Shown here: positions 39,101 to 53,800 of the stretch, one piece after another
Layout: every line of letters starts with the position of its first letter
How positions within the stretch are numbered: the stretch's first letter is position 1
Assembly (NCBI RefSeq): GCF_000002995.4
Contig: NW_025062477.1
Coordinates: 11,886,696-11,950,695 of the forward strand
Origin: Brugia malayi
Taxonomy: Eukaryota > Nematoda > Chromadorea > Rhabditida > Onchocercidae
Direction of reading: 5' to 3'
Length of the DNA stretch: 64,000 bases
Notes under the pieces: generated by a model
What the model was told of the DNA's origin: nothing
What the model saw: only the letters and a program-made list of their open reading frames with translations
Database searches by the model: none
Made by a program: the position numbers and the translations under genes

Positions 39101-40723
39101 TTTTCGTTTTTTTACTTAATTAGGTAAGTAAATAAGGATACTATAGTACGATTTCACAAATAATTGGACAAATATGCTTCGTGATATCCTGAAAGGGTTT
39201 GCTGGTACATTGCTATCATGCTTTCTTCATTATTCAACTAAGATAAATTTCATAGGAGTCATTTCATTATTATTATTATTATTATTATTATTCGACAAAT
39301 AAACAATATGGGCTTTTCGTTCATTTTCTTTTATGGTAATGCTGGTAACAAGAAATTTTAAAGAACTATATTTGCATGCATATATATATATATATATATA
39401 AAATTCCATTGGGTTTTTTTTTTTATACTTTTGTTTTAATTCTCAAAAATGCTTTTTAGTTTTTTTGTTTACCCATTTAATCGTATGAAGCAATAGGAAG
39501 CAGCAGTGATGCTTTGTGTGAGGTCTCGACGCCATTATACTCACGATATAAATATTGCCTTTTTTTATTTTAGTGGTAGAAAAAAATTTCTTTTTTTTTT
39601 CTTGGGATTTAATTTTTTTTTTCTTTTTTTACGAGCAGGAAGATAGCATCGTATTTTCATTCATTGTTTTCTTTATTCTCTTCCAGTTTTTTTTTTTTTC
39701 TTTCCAAAAAGAAAAAAAAAGAATAAATCAAAATTGAGAAGATAGAGAAAACCGAAAGGAATTGAATAAATCATTGCTTGGCATGTTTCCCGTTTTTTTG
39801 TTTTTTGTTTTTTTCTTTTGAAGTTAAAAGTTATTGTGAGGTAAAGTATATTAGAGGTACTTTGGAGAAAGGACATTGTATTTTAAGTTTTTAAGAGTTA
39901 AGCATTTCTTTCTTTTTGTATATATATACATGTGTGTATGTATTTATATAAATATGGATATGTATGGATGATTTATCGTAAAATAATCAGTTTGAATATT
40001 TTCTTGCAATTATTTTATCGAGAACAAAAAGATTAAAATTTTACGAGCAAATTCTTGTGTGTGTGTATGCTGTGTATGCGTGTGGGTATGTGTTGCATCA
40101 TCATCGTTTCATTGTTCGACGTTTTCGGGGAGTGTCAAATTGTTCCAAGCAAACTTAAAATATGCTAACCATGCGATTAGCAGTGTTGTTTGATCAGTAA
40201 GCTATTTGATCATAGATCAACTTCAGGGGAGGATGAGAGACGGGGGGGGGGAGAGGGAGGAGGTGGTAACTACTATATATGTGTAGTAGTAGTGTACAAC
40301 ATTGAAACATTGGGATGTGTAAATGAGTTATGTGATGGGTATATATATGTATTTATGTCAGGAATTATATATAATCATGAAATGATTGATCAGAGGAAGT
40401 AAGATTATATCGTTTTTTTTTTTTTCTTTTTGTTTGTTGAAACAAGTTTTGCTGTATCCTTACAGTCAAATCTATCTATTTATATATGTGGGTATTAATA
40501 TTTAATCTTTGGTTATACAAGAGGAAATTTTTTTTTTTAAATGACAAGAGCTAATTTTTTAAAAAATGTGACAACATTTTTTAAATTCAATTAATAAGCT
40601 TAGCATTAACAAGCATAAGTGAACCATATCAAAAACAAAAAGAGTAGAATAAAGTATGTATTTTTGTAGAAACATATGGTATAATAGATTTGCAAATTGG
40701 ATAAGTACTGTAGTAATGAGGAG

Positions 40724-40759
<36 letters not shown>

Positions 40760-43700
40760 AAATAAGAATGAAGTAATAGTTGAAATGAAATAGAGTGTTG
40801 AATTTAAACAAATAAGAAGTGGGAAAAAAGAGGAACGAAGGAAAGAAAACATTGGAAGAGCATTTTTTGAGGTATTAATATGCTGAAAGGCTGACAGACT
40901 GGTAGGGTAGAGTGATACTTTTCATTGCAAACGTGATAGACTTGTATTTCGTAGTGATACGTGTTATCCTTGACTGCACACGTACGTGTATTATTTCTAA
41001 CGTGTGTTAAGTTGCTATTAGCATTAGTTTGCTATGCTTTTATTATTTCATTGCTACTGTGTGATGTTTCTATAATTTTTTTTTTTTTTTGCGAAATTGT
41101 CGTTGTTATGCCAACTCACGCGCAACTAACCAATCGATGGCAATGAGAGAGAGAGAGAGGGAGGGAGGAAGAGAGAAAGAGAAGAAGAAGAAGAGAGAAG
41201 GAGGAGAATGCTTACTGAAAATAACTAGAATTAATTTCTGCAATGATGAGTGAGGGAAAAAGAATTGCAATGATTATAAGAGTAGCAGAGCATGTGAGTA
41301 AGAATAAGAGGGTTGCTATATTCTTTGTGTGAGCAATGTTTTTTTCTTTTTTTCTTCCCTTTATAAGAGGGGGTATAAATGCCAACTATATCTTCTTTCT
41401 CTCACCAAACTGTCTTCATCATTTCATTTTCTTCTTTTTCACCTTATCATTTAGTATGTTATCTTTTTTTCAAGCAAATAAACTTTCACTCTCTCCTTCA
41501 TTACCGGTGTCTTTTTTGCATGAGGTTCATGAGAAGTAGATGTGGAGGAGAATGAGAGTATGGGATGGGAAACATCTATTATGAAATGAGTTAGAGATAA
41601 GGTGGAAAAAGAAATGAGCTCCGCCTTAGTTGATTATACTTAAGTTACTACTAGTCAAGCATCATGTTATTATATCATTCGACAGACATAAGAAAAAAAC
41701 TAACTGGGAGATGGAGAAGGAGGGGGAGGAGGAGGGAGAAGAGGAGAAGGAGGGAAGGAGGAGGAGGAGGAGGAGGAGGGTCATGCTGCTCAGTCAGCAG
41801 TGAAAGAGAGAGTGATTGTGGCGGTGGTGATAGTGGTGCTGATGCTGATGCTGATGGTCTTGATGGTATTGCTGGTATCACTGGTGGTAGTGGTGGTGGT
41901 GATGATGGGTAGCGGTAGTGGGTGATGGTGTTGGGTAATGGTTGTGGGTAATGATGGTAATGGTGATGGAGTGAGTAGTTTGCTCGTGCGGAAAGTCCCT
42001 GAACTTGTCGCGCTTTAACTGCTGCTGCTGCTGCTGCTTACTTGCAGGGGTTATTTGGCAGCTTAACTAAATGCATTCTGTATGCATTGCATATGTAAAC
42101 GATCACCAGTAATATAGGATAGGTAGAGGAGAGGAGGGAGAGAGGGAGGTAGATGATTTTGGATAGGCAATGAAATAAAAAATTTTGTCTCAAGTCTTCA
42201 AGTTCGTCACTATTTCCTTCTCTTTTATTCATTATTTACTTGACCTTTTTTTTCATTTTCTCTTTCTGTCCCTCTCTCTGTCTCTCTTTTAAATGCTATC
42301 ATACAAGTATTTCTGTTTAGTCCTCTTTTCTCTTTATCACACTGTGACCTCTCTCTCTTTTAATCCATTCATCATCTCAGTTACAGTTCCTTTTTTATTA
42401 TAACTTTCTAATATTGATATGAGAGAATTTATTTGACAGTAATCCTTCTTCCCTCTATTTGTCAACTCAACAAACTCAACTCAGTCAACTCAACTCAGCT
42501 GAATTGAATTGAACAGCTGTGGCAAGATTTTCGATCTGGTCCATTACTCTTCTTCTATCAAACCCTCAGCTTTCTGTGTTGCCATCATCATTACCCAACA
42601 AATCACCCGCACAATAACATAAAACACACACACAGACAGACACATACCTACATCGTTTTCTTCATTTCATTTGAGCGCGATAGGTCGTTATTTGTTGGGT
42701 CACTTTTTTTTTCTTTTTTCCCACCCCTTTCTATCATTGTTGCACAGTGATTATCGTATCTTATTGCTGCCTAACTTTTACTCTGTATACATTGTTGGTA
42801 GTAATATTATCATATCAATGTTGTATTCAATTTGTCAATTGCATATATTGTTTGTCGGTTTATTGATTGTTAGCTTAAGGTTCATACCTGATATCTCATA
42901 TAAGTATTTCATGGTACTGTTTCTTTATACTGTATTTTAAATTTTGTTCCATTTTTTCTCATCATTTCAATTTCGATGTATTTAATTAATTGGTGAAATT
43001 GATTTGTCGTTGTATTTGTCAATGTATCATTCCTCATTAGCTTTCTCTTTCACTTAGAAAAAAGCACTATGCAGTATGCTTGATTATATTTGCAGTACCA
43101 TTGATTTTTTAGAGATTATTAGTGCATAAGGTTTAAGGAGAATACAGTTAAGATTAAGTAACACTCATAATTTATATTTAGCGTTAAGTCTTTCAGGAAG
43201 CTTACAAAATGTGATTTGCCCTACATTGTTTGGGCATTGCTATTGCCCATCAGATTATTCGCATTACATTACCGATGATCAACGAGTGGATTCGTTAATG
43301 GTTAGTTTCTCATTTATCATCTCACACATATTCCATACCTATTTTATTAAAGTGAAAGAGATTTAGTGAAAGAGTATGTTTAGGATTTGGAATATGAACG
43401 TAATGTGTGACATTTTGCAAACTTTTCCTAATTTCTTATTTTCTTTTTGTGTATGTTTATGTATTTGTGTTTTAATTCACCTTATATGTTACGAATGTCG
43501 TCCATAGTTTATATTTTTTAAATATCGAGCAGTGCTTCATCATTGAGGGGATATTTTCCAGAGTTGTTTTAATCCTTTGGGTTTCATTCATTTACATTTG
43601 GTCCTATTTGCAGCATCAGGCTATGATAGTTTAAATCATTTTACATAGCTTAAGCTATTTTTAAATTCATTGTTGATTCATGCTCTTGGCACATTTAGAA

Positions 43701-46700
43701 TAATCTGGTAAGATCACATAGCGGCTGCAGAGGGATAAATATCTGATGGAATATGTTTTTGCTTATTTTAAAATATCTAAGCGATTCTGGATTACTTTTC
43801 TTTCGCTGCTCGATGTTTACTTTTTAGATTGCTCATGAGTTATATTGTAATGATTCTCTGTAAAGTGAATGTGAATCCTATCAACTCTTCGATTTTTAGT
43901 CTTACTGCTATTACCATGTGTCATGTGTCTACTTAGACGTGTAATATTTTAAGATTTTTAAACTCTTTGGAAATTTAAAAACTTTAAAAGCATGCGGAAC
44001 TTTACGGAAAAATTAGGATTCACTTTCGATGTTAAAAAAAGTATTTTTGTCATCTCCTGTATGTATGCATATGTATGTGTTATTGTACAAGTTCCAGAAG
44101 CACCTAATCAAATTACACTCCTACATGACTAGTTTTAGTGTCTTACAATGCTCTTTGTGTTTGTTTCTGAGAGGTGCAGCACTTCTTTTTTTTCTCTTTT
44201 GCATCGTCAGGCAAGTTTTCTGGAGTACAGCCACAATTTAAGATTCAGGTGGATGATGTCTAGAAAATGTTAAAGGGAAGTGCTCAATGTTAAATTCTGC
44301 TTTGAAATTTAATTTATAGAAGGCATCCTTAAGGGGTGTAATTTGATAGTTGCGTGTACCGGAAGAAAGAAATCTATACCTCCTGGAGCATGCTGTGTGT
44401 CGGTGGTGAAAGACATGGGTAGTGAGACGTTAGAATTTCAAGGTCGTATCACTATTCTGTTTTTCGCCTCGTATCACGGCGACGCCCCCTTCTTGCAATT
44501 ATCCGTTTTTTTCCCCCCTTCCTCTGTACCATAAATTCGTCCTGAATAATTCCGGTCGACAATTCTCATTTTTTTGGCGAAAAAATGGCTACTTATGTAT
44601 ACATATGGATACATGCTCAGTGGATTGATATTTACTGCAATCTTATTTTGTCGCAAAAAGAAGAAAACTGTTATCACCACGAAAATGCTGTGTGGTACTA
44701 CCAAGTTGCGTTATCAGTACCAATACTGATGAAATTGTTTTCTGGATTATTAAAAGGCAAATTCGGTCAATGGAGAAGTTGGAATTTTGGTGCTTTTTTT
44801 TTTCTTTTTTATGCATTTTGTATTCTTTTTTATTCTAGTTAATAATTTTGCTAAATGAAATAACAGTTGAAATGTACTCATACTGCTATTCTATTGTTTA
44901 GATGATAACTTCAGGGTTGAAGATAATATTTTGAATATAGGAGAAATATGACTACTTACTACTACCACTAAGAAAAATAGTTTTGAAGCTGAAGTTATTA
45001 TCATATGTGTATATAATATTTATCTAATTTTATGAAGAATAATTTTGCAATATATGGTGCAGCAGTTGTTTTGGCTGCTAACAATAGCTGGCTATTGAAA
45101 AATGAATAGGACCAGAATTCCCAAATTGCAAATTGACATTAAATAACTGACATGATCTCTACAGTGGATCATTAGTGGATGTATTAGTTACAAGAGTACT
45201 CCGAAAATCTTATTTAAAAAAATTCCCTGTATCATGTTAGTTAAGTATTTTCCTTTTTCTTTTTTTTGGATAACTGAAATGGTGATTAATTGTAGATTGA
45301 AATTACTATCTTATTTCTAATAAAATAGGATTTAATTATGGTGTTAGTTAGCTCTCCATCTGAATATCTTTCAATTTGGGTTTTTTTAGAGGAAAATTGG
45401 AACATGCAAATGTGATTGAAACAGTAAATAAAAATATATTTTAGAGGAACAACTTGTAAGTGATATAGTTGATGTAGGCAAAACTGTCGGCGCGCCTTTT
45501 CATCTTTTTTTCTTTTGATTTGGAAGGAAAAGAATTGCCTAATGCATTTTAATTTTTACTTTAATTTGTTTTACATGTTTAGATGATTTGAAGGATAATT
45601 TGATAATTGTAACTGGTAACATCATTTGCAGCGAATCTTTCTTTTATTGATTGAGATAATAGTGTTGGGTGGTGGTGGCAGCAATTAGTGATAATTGTAG
45701 TATAGCAAATGATAAGGAAAAGTGATGACCTTGTATATTAGTGAAAAATTGATACGAATAACTTTCTAATACCAATTCTTTCTTTTTCAATAGGATTTTT
45801 GATCGAGAATTTTAGAAATTTAGGTACCAAAATGATAATGATATAATAATATTCATAACTTTTCATTTTATCTCGTCTCTGGGCTTTCTTTTTTTGTTCA
45901 CCTTGAATAAAGGAAATTGTTGTTTAGAAAAGAAGAGAAGAAGAGAAAAAAATAGCAGCATAAATGTGCTTCCTATTGCTTACCTTTCTCCTATAATAGT
46001 GCATAATCATTAACATAAAAATTTTCAATATTGTTGTTAGGTATTTTATTTGGGTAAGGGTAAAGTAAAGTAGCAGATAGGAATATTGCCATTTAGCATC
46101 AAAAAGTGCATATTGAGAAAGATTTAAGAGTATGCATGTATGTGTAATGAATGATAATGTGAATATGTATGGTATTTGTTGGGTAACACGATTGCTGTGC
46201 ATTTATTTAAAGATTTATGTATGTAACAATAGAAATGAATGGGAAATAAGAGGTTAGGAAGAGGGAGCGTAAAATAAAATATAAACTGCAGGAGAAGACA
46301 AAGGCATTGTTTCTTTTTACCGTTATTTAAGACTGTCATATGTGCAGCGCAAATATGTATATATATATATGTGTGTGTGTGATCCGGTAAGGATAGCTGT
46401 AGTGGCGGTAATTGTAGTGATAGTAAAAGTAGAAGTAGTAGTAGTACGGGTAGTATGAGAAAAGGTAGAAATGAGGGAAGAAGAAGGAAAGCTTCATGGG
46501 AGAGCAACAGTCCCTTCCATTTCACAGCTGCTTTTAAGAGTATGGGATAGAAAGGGTATGACAGGTGTCCCTGAAGCAAATGGCGCTTCATTTCCTTCTC
46601 CTCCTTCTCTTTCTCTCTTTCCCTCCTTTCTTTTACCCGTCCCTTCCTATCGCTTCCCTTCCCGTCGTTTTTTTTTTTTTTTTTCTTCCGTTTGCTTCTA

Positions 46701-49700
46701 TTTTCATTTCCATTTGTAATCATTGGTACTGATAGTTAGGGTTTAGTATTCAACCGGTATACATATGTGTATGTATGTGTGTGTGGGTATATATAAATGA
46801 AATGGAGATCGCTAAGCACTCCCAATAGTTTTGTTTTTGTTTCAAGAAAAAATGAGGAAAAACTATGAAGTGCAAATGTTGAGGTGTTGTTCTTTATTAG
46901 GTGGAGGGGGGAGGAAAGCGGGGATAGGGTGAAGATGAGAGTTGAAGTACGAGGATATTTATTATCGTAAGGGAAATTGTTTATGTACATGTGAGCATGG
47001 GTGTATGTATGTGTCTGTGTATCGTAGTAGTTATATAAGTTTGCTAAAGAATGTCTGAAGTTTTTTTTTTTGCTCAATCTGAGATGTATCATTCTCGTTC
47101 AACATAAGCAGAATCATTTTTTCCTTTCTTTTTTTTTTTGCAAAATTATTTCCTTTCATCCTTATTAAGAAATTTTCCTTCATATTTTTGATGCATCTTC
47201 GTCTTTTTTTTTTCATTTTTTTGAATTTTTATTCAAAATTTTGATGACATATAAGAAAGATGATTTTCCTTCGCGATCCCTTTTTTACATGCGTATATTT
47301 CTTTCAATTATGATAAGATCATGATTTTCTTCCTCTTTAATTTTTTCTTTTGTATGATACGGCGAGTAATTTTATTACATGTATAATGTGCATTTGTGAT
47401 TTGTGTAGATTTGTTTGACTTGAATTTTCAGGTTTTTCCTGTTAGGAAAAGGAGATTTATTAGAGAGACACGAGATATGTGTAATGGTACATCGAAAATC
47501 GTTTGCAACTGTTGTCAGTTAACAGTTGAAATTATATGCTCGTACGATTCACTTCATCGAAATTGATGAGAGCAGAAAGATCAGTTAGTGTTTGCTTGGA
47601 TGAGATATGATGATGATATTTATTGTTTCGAGAGAAGCTAGAATTATTGAATAAATTAAGCATTTTCTTATAATAGGTTTAATTTTGGATTGAAAGGTAT
47701 TCAGGGTGGATGATGGGTCACTAAATTTGATTAATTGATACAGGTAACTCATTAGGTTCTTATGCTATGAATATGAGAAGATATGAGATGAATGATTTGA
47801 TAAGCGAGCAGCTGCTGATTTAGTCATTATTCATTTGCATTTGAGGATGCTTGCTATGTGAAATACGACTAGTTTAATTTGTTATATTTAAATAAAGTTT
47901 CAACTCGTAATGTAACGAAATACTTTTGAATGTAGCTTAATTAATAAGTTATGTGTCGTCTTTTTCCCTTCTTTTGAATTATTTGTTGTTGCTTGTTATT
48001 ATGATTTGTTGTTTATTTGTTTTGATTGATTAATTCATTGTAGATCATATATTTATAGTTGTGTATCAAGTTGAATTGTAAATTTCAAATTTATTTTTGG
48101 TAGTGTTTTGTTTGCTGTTTTCTGTTGATTAATTGATTGATTTCTAAAAATTCTACTATGTTTATCATTTGGAAAAAATCCCAGACAAATACCACCTCTT
48201 CAATTGGTAATTTCTTTACTCTTTTTCGAGAATTCATCGAAAAGGACTTCTCCGACACGTCAAAGTGGTCAGTGATGTGTCGCAAAATGAAATTCATATC
48301 ACAGCCAGCTTTGATGTGTTGTGCGCTTGTCGACCCATCACAACATGCTAATTAGCAAGCTTAGCTTAATCCTATGTTTTTATGGTGACAGTGCGTCAAT
48401 TGCGTTTCGTGGCTTACTTGGCGAAACCTACCATATTTGCTTTCGTGATTTTTATCACTTCAAATGTAAAATTTGGAGAGAAAAAAAACACTTTATGAAC
48501 AGTTTAATTTTCGGTGCATTGTGTTACATTCCAGTGCTAATAGTTATTAATTAGTGGTTTGTTTCGTGAAATGTTTCTAAATTTGTTACTGATTAAAAGT
48601 GTTTTGATTATAATGTGTGTACTGGTGCATTGTGTCAGTAGATTGAAAATATAATTCAGTTTGATTTTAAAAGGGAGTTTTAATTTATTTTTGTTTTCTT
48701 GTTTGCTGTTAATTCGATCATTTTGTTTGATTTTGTTATTTGCAATTAATTCGATCATTTTCTTGTATAATATTGTTACTTTTTTCTTTCCTTATCATTT
48801 ATCATTCTGTCTTTCAAAATTTTGAAATCACTTTTTTTTATGTAACGTATAAATAGTTCGCTTTTTTTTTTTTTTTTTTTTTTTCAGAAAAAATAATTTG
48901 AATTAATAAATAAAAAGTGTTAAAAAGTTAGTGTTAAATCATATTTGAGGGTTGTTTGATTCACACATTTAATAGGGGTGGAGATTCTTCTGTGTTTATA
49001 ATAATATGATCATTTTTTTTGCTTCAAATCACCACTGCAATTTTACATATATAATTAAAATATTAACAACAATAAATATTCTTGATGAGAAAACAAAGAA
49101 AATAAGAAAGGAAGAGAAGCAAAGAGGGAGAAGAAGGAAGAGAGAGAAAAAAAGGAATGAAAGAGAGAAAATGAGTTAAATATAATGCTCGTTATATGTT
49201 TTCAGCTTCTCTGCAAAATTGTCACATGGCCAGGAGCATTAACGAAGAGATGGATTTTCGAAAATTTTCTCGGCAGATATAGCATACTGTTACAAGATAC
49301 AGCATTTCATATCCGAAAAGTAATACTAAAAGTTTTTATTTTCTCTTTCTGAAATAAATTTAATAATAAAGAACGAAAAAGAAAAAAAAAAAAAAAAAAA
49401 GAGAGTGCTAAGATGAATGAAACATAAATGAAAATATATTTGTAATAATTAAATAGAAAAGAAAGAGTCTCAAAAATTACTTAAAAAAAAAGGAAAAATG
49501 GGAATATATTTAATAAGAACTATTATTACTTAAAATGATAGGAATATTTTATAATCAGAAATCTTCATAAATTATTTTATTACAATATGTCATATTTAAA
49601 TTTTTTGGTAATGTATGCATTGAAGGTTTCTTTTTTTTTTTTTTTAAATTTTGATTGATTAATTCAGGCGGGAATACTTTTTTAGTCTATGTACATGTGT

Positions 49701-50829
49701 GTATGTGTGTGTATATCTGAAATATACGAAAAGTTTCATTGTGTATTTGGAATTAAACTGATTTCGAAAGTGGCTGGAGAGAGAGAGAGGGGAGGGAGGG
49801 AAAAGATGAGATTTTTAATGGTGAAAGAATCATTCTTACCATATGATTTGATGTGAAATTTTGGTATCCAGGGAGAGGAGGGGAAGGAGAATAAAATTCA
49901 ACATGTAGAGAGTGGGAGAGAGAGAGAGAGGGAGAGAGAGAGAGAGAGAGGGAGAGGGAGAGAAAGGTTGTATGAATAAGGTTTATTCGTCTCTGATTTT
50001 ATATGTTATTTTGTGAATATAATGATGACATTTCTCTGTCATTGACCGTACTACACTTATTGTTGCATAGAGTAAAAGGTTGTGGAAAGAATGAGGATAA
50101 TGTGAGAGGGAGGGAGGAAGAAAAGATAATATGGGTGATAGATAGGTAGGATTCATTTCGTAATTTGAGCTTTCGCCAAAAAGACCAGAGGTTTTCAACA
50201 ACATTTTCACTTGCATTTGGTTGATTATTCTAGTAGATGTGAGAAGGATTAAACATATATAGAGTATGTGTATGTGTGTGGGTGGTAGAAGAAGTGATGC
50301 TGCGGTCAAAGGTCATTGTAGTAAGCTAGCTATTCACTGATTAAACATATATAGAGTATGTGTATGTGTGTGGGTGGTAGAAGAAGTGATGCTGCGGTCA
50401 AAGGTCATTGTAGTAAGCTAGCTATTCACTGATTAAACATATATAGAGTATGTGTATGTGTGTGGGTGGTAGAAGAAGTGATGCTGCGGTCAAAGGTCAT
50501 TGTAGTAAGCTAGCTATTCACTCCCTGATGCCACTGTTTCATTATTTTGCAACAGGAATTTAACAGACACACACATACGTATGACATAAATTATATGAGC
50601 ATACATTACGAAACATTCATTTTTCTTTCAAAAGAAAGGAGAAAGGAGAAGGATTATTGAAAAGTTGGAGAAAGTGAAAGAGAATAAGGAGAAATTGCTT
50701 CTTTAGCTTGATTGCTTTAGCAATAAAATTACTTCACCGATCTCTAAATTCACGTTCTTGCGAAATTTGCTGCATTTTCATTTAAAAGAGTTTATATTTA
50801 GGGAAGAGCTACTTACTATATTAGAAGCT

Positions 50830-50868
<39 letters not shown>

Positions 50869-53800
50869 TGAAGCACAAGGAAGGATAAAGGGAAGTACAC
50901 ACACACACTTTTATGTATGTAATAATGTATAATATATATATGAATTTTATGGATAATAATTTGTTAAGTGTTTAGTTAAATTAATTTACTATTTTGATTG
51001 AGAGAGAGAGAGGGAGAGGGAGAGAGAGAGAAATGGAAAGAGAGGAGAGAAATGCTAATGCAAAGATATCATTGATATATTTACATATTTGTGAAATATT
51101 TGAAAGAGGAATAGCAGCAGCAATTCATGATGGTAAATAGTGGGTTCTGAAAAAAAAAAAAAAGATGATTTGCCATAAATTAATTCTATGATGATAATAA
51201 TGATAATAGAGATAGGATGATAGTGATAATAGGGAGGTTAATAATGTTGATGATCATGTAAATGTTAACTATAACAAGTCATGATGATGATAATAATAAT
51301 AATGATAATGATAGCGGAGGTGAAGGTAATGATAATGATAGTGTCTTTTATGCTTGTGATTGAGGGAGTAGTTTTTATGTAATTTTGAGTCTTACTCTTT
51401 TTTTTCTTTTGGTTAAATAACAATGATTACATTGTTGATATGGATGAAAATTGAAGAAGTGAGAGAAGTAAGTATTGATGGCTTTTGCAAGCTTTTTGAG
51501 GAATAAAAATTATGCAAAAGGTAGAATTAGCTGAATGTTTGATTGTTTTAGTTGTGAAATTCTTGAAAAAGAAAATGACGAGAAAGAATGAAAAAGAAAA
51601 GAGAAATAAATATGAGGAGAAATGAATAAAATAAAATGGAAATGAGATTACAAAATGTGAAAGTTACTTTTGCAAGATATAAATGAAATGTAATATATCA
51701 ATCATTATTGCAAAGAAAAAATTATGTTACATTAATGCTAATTCATTTTTAAAATTAATTTAGGATAGCTTAGACAGACATATATTTTAGATGGAGACAT
51801 GAAATTAGAATGAAGTATGGATAATTGCAATAGGTTTATGTGTTAGGTAATCATAAAAATTTTTAATGAAATTTCATCGTGTTGTACTGGATAATAAAAT
51901 ATAACCAATTTAAATACAGTATTTCTATCAAAATTATTATGCTAGAGAAGAATGTTTAGAATATGGTCCTAATGTAAGTTTTGTATAATTTAAAGTATAT
52001 AAATTTGTAAACTTGAATCTATGATAACTATGGATTTTATACTTGCATTAAGTGATATTTAACAGTTTGAATTGATTAACCTTTAATGCTAGAAATGGAA
52101 ATGTACAGAATTTATAGGTTACTTTTTTTTCATTATTTTTTTTTTTTGATGAAAATATATGCATGGTATAAGGTTACGATAGATGATGAATGAAATTTTT
52201 TTCAGAACATTCAAAGAAAAGAAAAATAATCATAAATAAACTTGAAACAGCAACATTGGCATGTCTAACTAATCAAATTACACTAATAAGATTTGTTCCA
52301 TTAGATGAATGGATGTGATATTTAATGAAAATTAGCTGAAGGAGTGGTGGGGAGGGAAGGGGGGAATGGGAATGAATGCAAGTTGTGGGATTTTAACACA
52401 ACAAAGCTGATATGATGAATTAGTAATTAAATAATGGATGGTAGGGAGAATAGGTTACTCATGAGATTAGCGTAAAGATCAAATGAAGTGTAATACAGGT
52501 GGTTCGATGAGTAATAAATAATGATAAGACATGAAGCATTTTTTATAATAATAATAATAGTAATAATTACAATAATAATTACGATATTACTAATAATGAT
52601 ATTAATAGTATCAGTAATAATAATAATAATTAGTAATAATAATGGTAGCGATAATGATGCTGATGTAGTGATGATGATATAATGATAATAGTAACAATAA
52701 TATTAGTAATGATAATAATAACAATTAATTAATAATAATAGTGATAATGATATAATAATGCTGATGCAATGACAATGACATAATGATAATTAATACTAAT
52801 AAAATAATAATAATAATAAAAATGTAGTTAGTAATGATAGTACTATTATACAATACTATTACATACTATTATACAACAGAGATAAAATTTAGTATCTATG
52901 ATTGAAAGGTAACTTCATAATGTGATAATGATAGATGACAACATATAAGATTTGAAGTGAAGAAGGATATGATTATAATTTATCGTGGATTGCTTGCTAT
53001 AAAGGAATTAAGATAGTAAGCAAAAAAAAAAAAAAAAAAACGAAAACATTATGAGAAATCAAAAGTTGATAATAATAAATTCGAAATTGAAATATATTAG
53101 CAATATTTAATTGTTTAACTGCATTTGCTTTTTATATATGAAATAATATAAAATGAATTAATCCAAGTATGTCTCTATATCATTGCGAACGGTTGGATTT
53201 AGTTAATTAGACTGAGTTCAAGTAATATGTTTTAGTGAAATTCTTGTTGGTAGTACTTTACATTTAGATTTTATCTCGTTATAACTGATGTAAGTTATAA
53301 TTGAATATTTAAATCATTTATCATCTTACCATTCAGTTGTGGATAAAGCTAATCTTAAAATATAAAATTGAGAAGTTAACATATTCCATGAGATAGGGTT
53401 GGTTATGTTTTTGTGAAATAATAATTTAACATTTTTCTTAAAATACATGATTTTTTTTTAGCAATTATTTTCTTTACTTATCAGTTATTTCATAAATTTC
53501 AGACATGTGTAACAATATTAGGAAAATTGGCGGCAATGTTTGGAAGGAATTTCACCGAGAAGGTAGATGATAAGCAATTTTATTTGTGCTCATTTCTTTT
53601 TTTTTAAAAATATATTTCAAAAATATTTCTGTCAATAAAAAATTAGAAAAAAAAAACAATATTGGAGATAGGATGAAAAAAAATGAAAAATAATAGAAAA
53701 AAATTTCTTTTCGTAAGAAAAAAGAAAACAAAAATTGATAAAAATTGTCATACTTTTTGCATTTTATATACAATTATTATCTAATATTATCTACTTATAT

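Noticed and set aside
41664..41912. Glycine-rich plus frame and proline-rich minus frame
   Set aside because: Direct translation of GGA/GGT repeats in an intron.
46124..46723. 199-codon minus-strand frame
   Set aside because: Made of purine- and leucine-rich low complexity inside PPP4R1 intron 7; no domain or splice support.
49983..50309. 108-codon minus-strand frame
   Set aside because: Runs into the 92-bp tandem repeat and GA-rich DNA; no protein-like features.
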